Assembly: GCF_017254865.1 (NCBI RefSeq) | Contig: NZ_JAFKCV010000002.1 | Coordinates: 477,837 to 541,836 of the forward strand | DNA from: Bowmanella dokdonensis | GTDB taxonomy: Bacteria; Pseudomonadota; Gammaproteobacteria; Enterobacterales; Alteromonadaceae | Reading direction: 5' to 3' | Length of the DNA: 64,000 nt | Shown: one piece after another, positions 26,794 through 33,665 of the stretch | Position numbering within the stretch: position 1 is the first letter of the stretch | Layout of the letters: every line of letters starts with the position of its first letter | The notes under the pieces: generated by a model | Database searches by the model: none | Seen by the model: only the letters and a program-made list of their open reading frames with translations | What the model was told of the DNA's origin: nothing | Translations under genes and position numbers: made by a program

Positions 26794-27351
26794 CTATTTA
26801 CCAGCACCAACAGAAAACAGCGGATAGAACTCTTCCACCACCTCGAACTTGTTCACGCCATCCTCCCAGTGCATTTTCTGCGTACCGCCCCAGACCGTAT
26901 CGGGGTGCGCCGTAATCTGCTCTATCTTGTAGCGGATATGCGGCAGGTTAATCAGCTCCAGGGCCTGGTCCACCGGCAGCCACCTGGCCTGATCTATCCC
27001 TTCAGGCAACTGAATATCCGGCTTCTGAACTATAGCCACATGGATTAACCGGGTGGAGGTCTTCTGCTGCTGGCCCATTAGCAGGACAAATACCCCCCTG
27101 AGTGAGGGATCAACGATTTTCAGTCCGTAGCTGCCGGCCAGTTCGGTCAGTCCCTGCCTGATGGTATTTTCCTGGTCCTGATACCAGCCCGGTGTAACCC
27201 ACAGTTCCCTGTCCTTAATTTTCACCACCAGCAATTCGTTGCTGTGGTTGAAAACCAGCAGACGATGGAAGGTTGAAGGAGTGACGTCCTGCTTCGCGCA
27301 CAGGGCCTGGGCGCCCAGCAGGGCAATCAACAGGGTAAGTAATCTAAGCAT
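26794..27351 (-). CDS. Exported Nudix-like protein with degenerate Nudix box
   Basis: A 185-aa protein starting at ATG 27351 with a signal peptide (MLRLLTLLIALLGAQALCA); AAGAAAG lies upstream. The body has a Nudix-fold pattern: a strand (FHRLLVFNHSNELLVVKIKDRELWVTPGW), then a box-like helix (ENTIRQGLTELAGSYGLKI). The canonical REUxEExGU catalytic glutamates are missing (TELAGSYG instead of REEExG). The C-terminal WLPVDQALELINL also fits Nudix proteins. Both the export signal and the lost catalytic residues are unusual, so a binding rather than hydrolytic role is likely. Confidence 0.68.
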   Translation of the reverse strand: MLRLLTLLIALLGAQALCAKQDVTPSTFHRLLVFNHSNELLVVKIKDRELWVTPGWYQDQENTIRQGLTELAGSYGLKIVDPSLRGVFVLLMGQQQKTSTRLIHVAIVQKPDIQLPEGIDQARWLPVDQALELINLPHIRYKIEQITAHPDTVWGGTQKMHWEDGVNKFEVVEEFYPLFSVGAGK

Positions 27352-27674
27352 TGAGTCTTTCTTGAACGTTTTTCTGCCTGTCCACTGTGCAAAATCCAAT
27401 CAGAATTGGAAACCCCCAGTCTGAATTTGTAACACTTTTTCTGGTCTTGGCAGCCCTCTGCCCGAGTAGGCGGTCTGGCTGCAAATCCATTTCTCTTCTT
27501 AATTTTCTCTAAGGCGCCGCTTTCCCATTTTGTTCGGCCAGGATCCGAAACAGTACCCTTACCGCCTTGATGACATTACACCTGCGGCATTTTAGGAACT
27601 ACACTAACCCTTGTGATCGAATGGTCATAAATACACAGAATAAATTTTTAAAAACAAATAGATAGGAATTTTTT
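27352..27674. other. 323-bp divergent intergenic region
   Basis: It separates the Nudix-like gene (minus) from nnrU (plus). The last 80 bp before nnrU are very AT-rich (runs of A and T around 27640-27675), consistent with a promoter. No gene, repeat or clear FNR/NnrR-type palindrome was found. Confidence 0.6.
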
Positions 27675-28253
27675 ATGGTTATTCTCATACTGGGACTGGT
27701 GCTATTCTTTGCTGTGCACTCGGTGGCCATGGTCAATCCCGCCTGGCGGGATCGTATGGTGGGCAAGCTCGGCCCACTAACCTGGAAAGGACTTTACGCG
27801 CTGGTGGCCATTGGTGGCCTGGCGTTGATTGTGGTGGGCTACAGCCAGGCACGGCTGGACCCGACAATCCTCTACACTCCGCCCCTTTGGACGCGGCATT
27901 TGACGTTTTTGCTGCTGGTGCCGGTATTTCCCCTGCTACTGGCCGCTTATCTGCCCGGTCATATCCGCAGCGCCACCAAACATCCCATGCTGGTGGCCAC
28001 AAAAATCTGGGCTTTGGCACACCTGATCTCCAACGGCACCCTTGCCGACGTTTTGCTGTTTGGTTCCTTTTTGATTTGGGCCTTGGCGGATCGAATCTCC
28101 CTTAAACGCCGCTCTCCCTCAGCGCTCCCTGGCCTGCCCACCAGCGCATGGAATGATCTTATCGCTGTGGTAGGTGGTTTGGCGCTGTATGTGCTCTTCT
28201 TGTTTGGCGGCCACGCCTGGCTGATAGGCATGCCCCTTATCTCAGGTAGATAA
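27675..28253 (+). CDS. nnrU: NnrU family membrane protein
   Basis: A 192-aa inner-membrane protein with about five hydrophobic segments. NnrU hallmarks are the N-terminal LFFAVHSVAMVNPAWRDRM, PGHIRSATKHPMLVATKIWALAHLISNG and the closing FGGHAWLIGMPL. Family members are linked to nitrite/nitric-oxide metabolism and heme-related membrane processes, but no denitrification gene lies nearby, so the role here is open. The ribosome-binding site TAGGAA precedes the ATG. Confidence 0.9.
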   Translation: MVILILGLVLFFAVHSVAMVNPAWRDRMVGKLGPLTWKGLYALVAIGGLALIVVGYSQARLDPTILYTPPLWTRHLTFLLLVPVFPLLLAAYLPGHIRSATKHPMLVATKIWALAHLISNGTLADVLLFGSFLIWALADRISLKRRSPSALPGLPTSAWNDLIAVVGGLALYVLFLFGGHAWLIGMPLISGR

Positions 28254-28277
28254 ATCAACCCTGGCAGTGCTTTGCGG

Positions 28278-29086
28278 TCATGGGTTGTGGCCGGCAAAGA
28301 AATCGGCAAAAAACACCAACTGATATTCAATGCTTTTCGCCCAGTACTGCCAGTTGTGGCCGCCGGGCATTTCCAGATAGTGATGGGGGATCTGCTCCTT
28401 AACCAGCGCCTGGTGCAGTTGGCGGTTGGGTGTTAAGAAAAAATCCTCCAGGCCGCAGTCGATAAACAGGGCCTGGCCGCTGGCTTTGATCTTATCCAGA
28501 TTATTGACGATAGCCATGCTGTCCCAGAAAGATGCGTTCTGCCGGCGGTCGCCGAGCACTTTATCCAGTCCCCACCTGCCCTCATAGTCGCGCGGATCCA
28601 CCCCGCCGGCGGTGCTGGCCAGGGCACCGAACTGCCCCGGATGATTCAGGCCGATATGCAGCGCCCCGAAACCGCCCATGCTCAGGCCCGTAATGCCCCG
28701 CCCTTTTGCTTCGGCAACAGTGCGGTAATGTTTGTCAATATGCGCCACCAGTTCCGTGCCGATGTAAGTGCGATAGCGGCTCTGTTCGGCCACCGGGCTG
28801 TCCAGATACCAGCTGTCGATGGCATCACCAGAATCATCTGATAGCGATCTGCCAGGTCTTCCACTTCTGTCCCCCCGGCCCAGTCCTGAAAACTGCCGCC
28901 ATGGCCGTGCAGCAGATACAGCACCGGATAGGGCTGTTCGCCCTTTTGATAGGCATCCGGCAATACCACCGTGGCCCGGTGGCTGAGATCCATCGCCTGA
29001 CTGGGGACGCTGATTTCCTCGACGTGATAGGCCGCAGCCTGAGGGCCAAACAGCAGGCCCAGGCAAAACAGAACAGAACGGATCAT
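28278..29086 (-). pseudogene. Esterase D-type alpha/beta hydrolase, disrupted by a frameshift
   Basis: The two halves are in different frames. The 5' part (from ATG 29086) gives a signal peptide and the strands VLYLLHGHGGSFQDW and MILVMPS. From about 28840 the second frame continues with DAIDSWYLDSPVAEQSRYRTYIGTEL, the nucleophile elbow GLSMGGFGAL and GGHNWQYW. Joined, they make a complete putative esterase of about 265 residues. The break lies at the segment reading TCTGGTGATGCC on the minus strand. Either a 1-base loss or a 13-bp deletion between two copies of that segment would explain it. It overlaps the start of its operon partner at 29083. It could be a real pseudogene or a sequencing error. 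Confidence 0.85.
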
Positions 29087-30129
29087 GGTTGACTCCCTGT
29101 GGGTATAGCCAGAATATCCAGAATAATGGACCTGGCCTGATCGTGATAATAAAACACCCTTGTCATATCGGCCGGGTGCCAGGAAACATTCTCCAGCACC
29201 ACCAGGCTGATCTGCTGGGCCGGGTAATATGCCAGGGTGGAAATGTAGCCAGGTACATAGCCGCTATGGCTGAACTCCGCTATTGCACCTGGCGTAATTT
29301 GCAGCCCCAGCCCATAGCCCAGTTCCCCCCATCGATGCTCCCTCACCGTCGAGGGTCGGATCATGGCCTGGTAAGATTCTGCCTCAAGATACTCGCCCTG
29401 ATGCAGGCATCTATTCCAGGCCAACATATCTGCAGCACTGGCCACGACCCCGCCGCTCGGTAAAGAAAAACGTGGGAAAGGTTCAGAATTAAGGGCGATG
29501 CTGCGTTCCTGGTCCTCAGTGTGACCCTCGACAAGACGGCCCTGCCCGGCCTGATACCAGGCTTGCAGGCCAGGCATATTGCACGCCTCGGCCAGGGTCA
29601 GCAGGTTTTGCCTGTAGTCACTGCCACTGAGTTCTTCGAGCACCCGGCCGGCCAGATTGTAGCCTGCATTGCTGTAAGCAAAGATCTGCCCGGGGGCGGT
29701 TTTAAGCGGCTGGTCCAGGCGCACCAGCCCGGAGGTATGATTCAGCAATTGGCGGAGGCTGATGGGATCCTGCCAGCTATGCTGCCACTGGGGCAGCAGC
29801 GTCTGCACGCTGCTATCCAGGTTGTGGCTGGATTGCTCCAGTTGTCTGAGCAGCATAGCGGCACTCAGTTGCTTGCTGATGGAGCCGGTGACAAACAGAT
29901 GATCCATCGACTGGGGCTCACGCTGTTGTCGATTGGCCCAGCCCGCACTTTGTCCGAACAACACCTTGTCACCTTTAGCCACCAGCATCACCCCGTTAAA
30001 GGGTCGGGTACCCGCCTTGTCACTGAGTAAATCCCCCAGCCGGGTTATCAGCACGGGATCGGCATGAGCTGCAAAAATACTGAGCAACGCCAGCATCCAG
30101 AACGCCAGTAATGGTTTCAATACAAACAC
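29083..30129 (-). CDS. Serine hydrolase, beta-lactamase family
   Basis: A 348-aa exported enzyme with signal peptide (MFVLKPLLAFWMLALLSIFAAHA). All three motif positions of the class C-like fold are intact: S83-ISK86, Y152-SN154 and HSG in FSHSGYVPGY. The family cleaves amide or ester bonds, for example peptidoglycan D-Ala peptides or short esters. Its stop overlaps the start of the broken esterase by 4 bp, so the two form an operon. It differs from the 21917 homologue, which has lost the YxN Asn. Confidence 0.91.
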   Translation of the reverse strand: MFVLKPLLAFWMLALLSIFAAHADPVLITRLGDLLSDKAGTRPFNGVMLVAKGDKVLFGQSAGWANRQQREPQSMDHLFVTGSISKQLSAAMLLRQLEQSSHNLDSSVQTLLPQWQHSWQDPISLRQLLNHTSGLVRLDQPLKTAPGQIFAYSNAGYNLAGRVLEELSGSDYRQNLLTLAEACNMPGLQAWYQAGQGRLVEGHTEDQERSIALNSEPFPRFSLPSGGVVASAADMLAWNRCLHQGEYLEAESYQAMIRPSTVREHRWGELGYGLGLQITPGAIAEFSHSGYVPGYISTLAYYPAQQISLVVLENVSWHPADMTRVFYYHDQARSIILDILAIPTGSQP

Positions 30130-30144
30130 TCCCTGTTTTTCATC

Positions 30145-31092
30145 TCAGTATACCGACAACCCCAGATGCTCGGTCAGTCGCGCAATCATATGCATACCCA
30201 GGTATGAATTACCGTATTCGTTCAGCCTGGGACTCCAGGCACAGATAACACCAAAGCCCGGTACAACGGCCACGATGCCGCCGCCTACTCCGCTTTTGGC
30301 AGGCAGCCCCACGGTAAAGGCAAACTCGCCGGATTGGTTATACATGCCGCTGGTGGAGAGAATGGCGTTGACCCGGTGGGCATTGCGCCGGGGACAGATA
30401 ACACGTTCAGTGTTGGGTTGGACACCCTTGTTTGCCAGGAAAGTCAGGCTTCTGGCCAGTTGTTCGCAGGTCATGTTCACCGAGCACTGGTAGAAATACT
30501 GATCCAGCACTTTGGGCACCTCTGCCTCAATGTTGCCAAAGCTCTTCATCAGGTAGCCCATGGCCGCATTGCGGTTACCGTGCAGTTTTTCCGAGCGGAA
30601 GACCTTGTCATCGACAAAGATATCCTCGTTGCCGGCCAACTGGCGGATAAAACCGATAAAAGCCGTTTTGCTGGAAGAATAATGGCTGACCAGCACATCG
30701 GCCACCAGAATGGCGCCGGCGTTGATCACCGGGTTGCGCGGAATGCCATGCTCCCATTCCAACTGCATGATGGAGTTAAAGGGCATCCCGGAGGGCTCCA
30801 TATTGACCCGTTTCCACAGGCTGTCACCCAGGCGGTTCATGGCCAGTACCAGACCGAAAATTTTCGATACGCTCTGGATGGAAAAGCCCGTTCTCGCATC
30901 ACCGGCACTGAATAACTGCCCGTCTATGGTCGCCACCGCCAGACCTGCCTGGTAGGGATTGACCTCAGCCAGCACAGGAATGTAATTGGCCAGCTTGCCG
31001 CTGTCGGGCAATGCCTTGGCTTCTGCCACCAGGGCCTCGCAAAAGGCTTGCAGATCCGTATCCGGCTGCGGGGGAACTTGTGCTCTGTCCAT
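30145..31092 (-). CDS. glsA: Glutaminase
   Basis: A cytoplasmic serine-dependent glutaminase converting glutamine to glutamate and ammonia; 315 aa. Family motifs include FSIQSVSKIFGLVLAMN with the S74-x-x-K77 catalytic pair, NPVINAGAI, RNAAMGYLMKSFGN and AKSGVGGGIVAVVPG. It begins 2 bp after the stop of the CHMI-like gene, so the pair is co-transcribed. Complete, normal length. Confidence 0.96.
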   Translation of the reverse strand: MDRAQVPPQPDTDLQAFCEALVAEAKALPDSGKLANYIPVLAEVNPYQAGLAVATIDGQLFSAGDARTGFSIQSVSKIFGLVLAMNRLGDSLWKRVNMEPSGMPFNSIMQLEWEHGIPRNPVINAGAILVADVLVSHYSSSKTAFIGFIRQLAGNEDIFVDDKVFRSEKLHGNRNAAMGYLMKSFGNIEAEVPKVLDQYFYQCSVNMTCEQLARSLTFLANKGVQPNTERVICPRRNAHRVNAILSTSGMYNQSGEFAFTVGLPAKSGVGGGIVAVVPGFGVICAWSPRLNEYGNSYLGMHMIARLTEHLGLSVY

Positions 31093-31094
31093 GC

Positions 31095-31436
31095 TTAAAG
31101 CAATACCTTGGCGTAGCTTTCCTTGTGCATATCCAGCACTTCGGCGGTGATGGATAAGTGGCTTAATTTCAGTTCTGTCAGCCTATCCAGCACCGCCTTG
31201 GCCAGCGCAGCTTTCTGTGCGTCCGTGCGGCCCGACAGAATACGCAGTTGCACATGGATAAAGTCGGCCACCTGATCCCCCACCATATAGTAGTCACAGG
31301 CAATGGCCCTGGTCTTGATGGCTTCAGGGGTAAACAAGCCGGAGGCAACAGCCCCCTCAAACACCGACTGCATCATGGCTTCAGGCATGACCCGGGTTTC
31401 CAGGGCCTTGGAATATTCGACAACACAATGGGGCAA
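31095..31436 (-). CDS. 5-carboxymethyl-2-hydroxymuconate isomerase-like tautomerase
   Basis: A 113-aa tautomerase-superfamily protein. I place the start at TTG 31436: it is preceded by GGAGA, and it puts Pro next to the initiator Met (PHCVVEYS), as the catalytic Pro1 of the family requires. A longer ORF to 31472 would bury Pro1 and destroy activity. The rest (VFEGAVASGLF, IKTRAIACDYYMVGD, FIHVQLRILSGRT) matches CHMI. No other homoprotocatechuate gene is near; it is paired with glutaminase, so its substrate may differ from the name. Confidence 0.87.
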   Translation of the reverse strand: MPHCVVEYSKALETRVMPEAMMQSVFEGAVASGLFTPEAIKTRAIACDYYMVGDQVADFIHVQLRILSGRTDAQKAALAKAVLDRLTELKLSHLSITAEVLDMHKESYAKVLL

Positions 31437-31545
31437 GGCGCTCTCCAAATAGCAGGTTTTGCGGCGTCTCAAGATAACGGCTGGACAGGGTCAGTACAAG
31501 CACAGGTTTTCGTGTAATTTTTACAGCCTGACCGGGTCTGTTTTT

Positions 31546-31758
31546 TCATTTGTTCCGGTCTTTTTCCGGCTGCTTGTCCGTCGGGTTCCGTTCTTCCCGG
31601 GCCAGCTTTTTCTGCCGGTTTTCCTCCACCAGAAACTCCAGCGCCGCCCCCGGGTCTTCCTCCCCACACACGGAGGAATCCTCTGCACTGCCTGCCTCTG
31701 CTTCCTGATGGCTGAGCCGGTACTTGTGCCCGGGCCCTGGGTCTTTTGGTTTGCTCAT
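31546..31758 (-). CDS. Small hydrophilic hypothetical protein (70 aa)
   Basis: The ORF starts at ATG 31758 with a good AGGAG 7 bases upstream. The product is very charged (AALEFLVEENRQKKLAREERNPTDK near the C-terminus), with an N-terminal Gly/Pro/Lys stretch, no signal and no membrane segment. I do not recognise a family. The ribosome-binding site lies in GTGAGGAG, which itself resembles the heptamer units of the adjacent array. Real coding is likely but unproven. Confidence 0.55.
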   Translation of the reverse strand: MSKPKDPGPGHKYRLSHQEAEAGSAEDSSVCGEEDPGAALEFLVEENRQKKLAREERNPTDKQPEKDRNK

Positions 31759-31784
31759 GGGACTCTCCTCACTCGTGATGCCTA

Positions 31785-31831
31785 ACTTGTCACTCGTCAC
31801 TCGTCACTCGTCACTCGTCACTCGTCACTCG
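31785..31831. repeat. Tandem heptamer array 2 (ACTCGTC, 6 units plus a partial)
   Basis: One ACTTGTC unit, five identical ACTCGTC units and a final ACTCG. On the minus strand the units read TGACGAG. The array lies between the small minus-strand ORF and the plus-strand chaB gene. More degenerate units continue toward 31760. Confidence 0.95.
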
Positions 31832-31924
31832 AATAAGTATAGGCCCTGAGCCAGCCGCGGAAGAACTGGAACGCCATTTGCAAAAATCTTATTGCATGTC
31901 AGGCCGAAACAGCGAGGAATCATC

Positions 31925-32158
31925 ATGCCCTATCAAGAACGTTCAGATTTACCCGATTTTGTCCAGGATGACCTGCCGCCCCATGGGCAGGAGATTTATA
32001 AGGAGGCGTTTAACCGGGCATGGGAAGAGTACGAGGACGTGGAAAAACGCAAGGATGATGAAACCCGCGAAGAAGTTTCCCACAAGGTCGCCTGGGCTGC
32101 GGTTAAGCAGCAATACCGGCAGCGTGATGACGGCAAGTGGGTCAAAAAACAGGCTTAG
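31925..32158 (+). CDS. ChaB family protein
   Basis: A 77-aa protein starting MPYQERSDLPDFVQDDLPPHGQEIYKEAFNRAW, the ChaB signature; GAGGAA lies upstream. The annotated role as a cation-transport regulator rests on linkage to chaA in E. coli, and there is no chaA here. It is followed after 15 bp by a membrane protein with its own strong ribosome-binding site, so it forms a small operon. Confidence 0.93.
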   Translation: MPYQERSDLPDFVQDDLPPHGQEIYKEAFNRAWEEYEDVEKRKDDETREEVSHKVAWAAVKQQYRQRDDGKWVKKQA

Positions 32159-32173
32159 CCTGAAGGAGGCAAT

Positions 32174-32701
32174 ATGAAGGCCAACATCATTGATGAAGAA
32201 CACATCAGCAAGGTCGGCGGCATCTTCGAGCAGGAGGCAAAGGCCAAGCAGGCCATACAGAGCCTGATGACAGAGGGTGACTTCAGGCAGGAAGAAGTGA
32301 ATCTGGTACCGCCGGGGGATAAATCCTTTGACGAAAAGATTGAAACGGATGATCTGGCGGTGAAACGCACATTGCTTAATTCCCATATCATCCTTGGGCT
32401 GATAGCGGTTTTGGTAGGCCTGGGCGTTGCCGCATTGCTGGTCAGCTACGGCCCGGCCTTTACTCAGTCGAGCCCAATGATGACCTTTATTGCCCTGGGT
32501 ATTCTCAGTCTGTTCCTGGGAATGATGCTGGCCGGCTTTATTTCCCTGCGCCCCGACGAAGACAGACTGGTCAACAAGGTGCGTAAAGCCACTCTTAACC
32601 ACCGGTGGGTGGTAGTGGTGCAGGCTAAAGACAAGCAGCATGCCGAACAGGCCAGAAATATCTTAAAGCGGTCAACCGGTTCCCTGGCTGAAACCTTTTA
32701 A
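32174..32701 (+). CDS. Hypothetical membrane protein with two transmembrane segments
   Basis: 175 aa. The N-terminal ~65 residues are soluble (IFEQEAKAKQAIQSLMTEGDF, similar to the opening of stress-related 'general stress protein' domains). Two hydrophobic segments follow (about 72-92 and 103-124), then a cytoplasmic tail with RWVVVVQAKDKQHAEQARNIL. I cannot name it. The symmetry of an N-terminal and a C-terminal ferredoxin-like half around a hairpin suggests an SPOR/YflT-like arrangement (inference). AAGGAGG lies before the ATG. Confidence 0.7.
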   Translation: MKANIIDEEHISKVGGIFEQEAKAKQAIQSLMTEGDFRQEEVNLVPPGDKSFDEKIETDDLAVKRTLLNSHIILGLIAVLVGLGVAALLVSYGPAFTQSSPMMTFIALGILSLFLGMMLAGFISLRPDEDRLVNKVRKATLNHRWVVVVQAKDKQHAEQARNILKRSTGSLAETF

Positions 32702-32747
32702 TCTTTTGGTTTCACCCATCAGTCCCCTCCCGTTGGAGACAAGCTTC

Positions 32748-32771
32748 AGGGACAAGGACGTCCCTTATTTT
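32748..32771 (+). terminator. Probable rho-independent terminator
   Basis: The stem AGGGAC/GTCCCT, with a 6-base loop, is followed by TATTTT 46 bp downstream of the membrane protein stop. It would end the chaB operon. Confidence 0.55.
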
Positions 32772-32798
32772 CCCAGTTAGGATCCAGGTTTCTATCCC

Positions 32799-32833
32799 TG
32801 GCGCAGGCATTGCTCCTGGCACAGGCATTGCTC
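32799..32833 (+). repeat. Two-copy direct repeat of 18 bp
   Basis: TGGCRCAGGCATTGCTCC occurs twice back to back (32799-32816 and 32817-32833, with one substitution and a 1-base end difference), 63 bp upstream of the PfpI/DJ-1 gene. It could be a duplicated regulator site or a chance tandem duplication. Confidence 0.75.
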
Positions 32834-32895
32834 TGGTTAACTCAGGCGCTCATTGAGAGCGGCCCTTCGTGCCAATCAAGATAAAGGAGGACAAC

Positions 32896-33462
32896 ATGGC
32901 AGAGAAAAAAACATTACAAGGCAAGAAAGTCGCAATTCTGGCCACCAACGGCTTCGAACAAAGCGAGCTGACCTCGCCGAAACAGGCCCTGCAGGACGCC
33001 GGCGCCGAAGTGCACATCGTCTCGCCGGAAAAAGGTAAAATCCGTGGGTGGGAAAATACCGACTGGGGAGATGAAGTACAGGTGGATAAAACCCTCAGTG
33101 AGGCCAAAGCCGAGGATTACCATGCGTTGGTGCTGCCTGGCGGACTGTTTAATCCCGACGCCCTGCGTCAGGATGAACATGCCGTGCGCTTTGTACAGTC
33201 ATTCTTCAAACCCGGTTACAACAAGCCGGTGGGCGCTATTTGTCATGGGCCCTGGTTACTGGCCGAGGCAGGCGTTCTCGAGGGCCGCAAGGTCACGTCT
33301 TATCCCAGCATCCAGACCGATCTGAAAAACGCAGGAGGCGACTGGGTCAATGAGGAAGTGGTCTGCGACAACGGCCTGGTGACCAGCCGCAAGCCGGACG
33401 ATTTACCGGCCTTTAACCGAAAAGTCATTGAAGAGATCTTCGAAGGCCGTCACGCGGCCTGA
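32896..33462 (+). CDS. PfpI/DJ-1 type 1 glutamine amidotransferase-like protein
   Basis: A 188-aa cytoplasmic protein. The start at 32896 (MAEKKTLQGKKVAILATNGFEQSEL) follows a near-perfect AGGAGG; the longer frame at 32869 is rejected. The nucleophile elbow is AICHGPWLL, with Cys-His, and the acidic partner is in NGFEQSEL. YhbO/PfpI relatives act as stress chaperones, deglycases or glyoxalases. It lies alone, downstream of a terminator and upstream of an exported beta-helix gene. Confidence 0.92.
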   Translation: MAEKKTLQGKKVAILATNGFEQSELTSPKQALQDAGAEVHIVSPEKGKIRGWENTDWGDEVQVDKTLSEAKAEDYHALVLPGGLFNPDALRQDEHAVRFVQSFFKPGYNKPVGAICHGPWLLAEAGVLEGRKVTSYPSIQTDLKNAGGDWVNEEVVCDNGLVTSRKPDDLPAFNRKVIEEIFEGRHAA

Positions 33463-33470
33463 TCCGCGCA

Positions 33471-33499
33471 GGGCTGGTGCGGCTCCCCCCGGCCAGCCC
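33471..33499 (+). other. GC-rich hairpin after the PfpI gene
   Basis: A 7-bp stem GGGCTGG/CCAGCCC enclosing about 15 bases, 8 bp after the stop codon, without a T tract. It may protect the transcript 3' end or aid termination. Confidence 0.4.
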
Positions 33500-33665
33500 G
33501 GCGCCCCTGAGCACAACCTGTCAGGTTGGCGCACTCCTTGCGATATTCCTCTTAAACCTGGCATGAGCCAGATTCAACATCTTCCAGCAGATTAGCCAGC
33601 ACTTTATTAAGTGTTTGTTTATATGGATATTTTTCTATCTCAACTGGAAAGGAAGGATTTATACA

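Noticed and set aside
27600-27640. CRP/FNR-like half sites (TGTGA ... TCATA) before nnrU
   Set aside because: The half-site spacing is 8 rather than 6 bases and the second half is poor.
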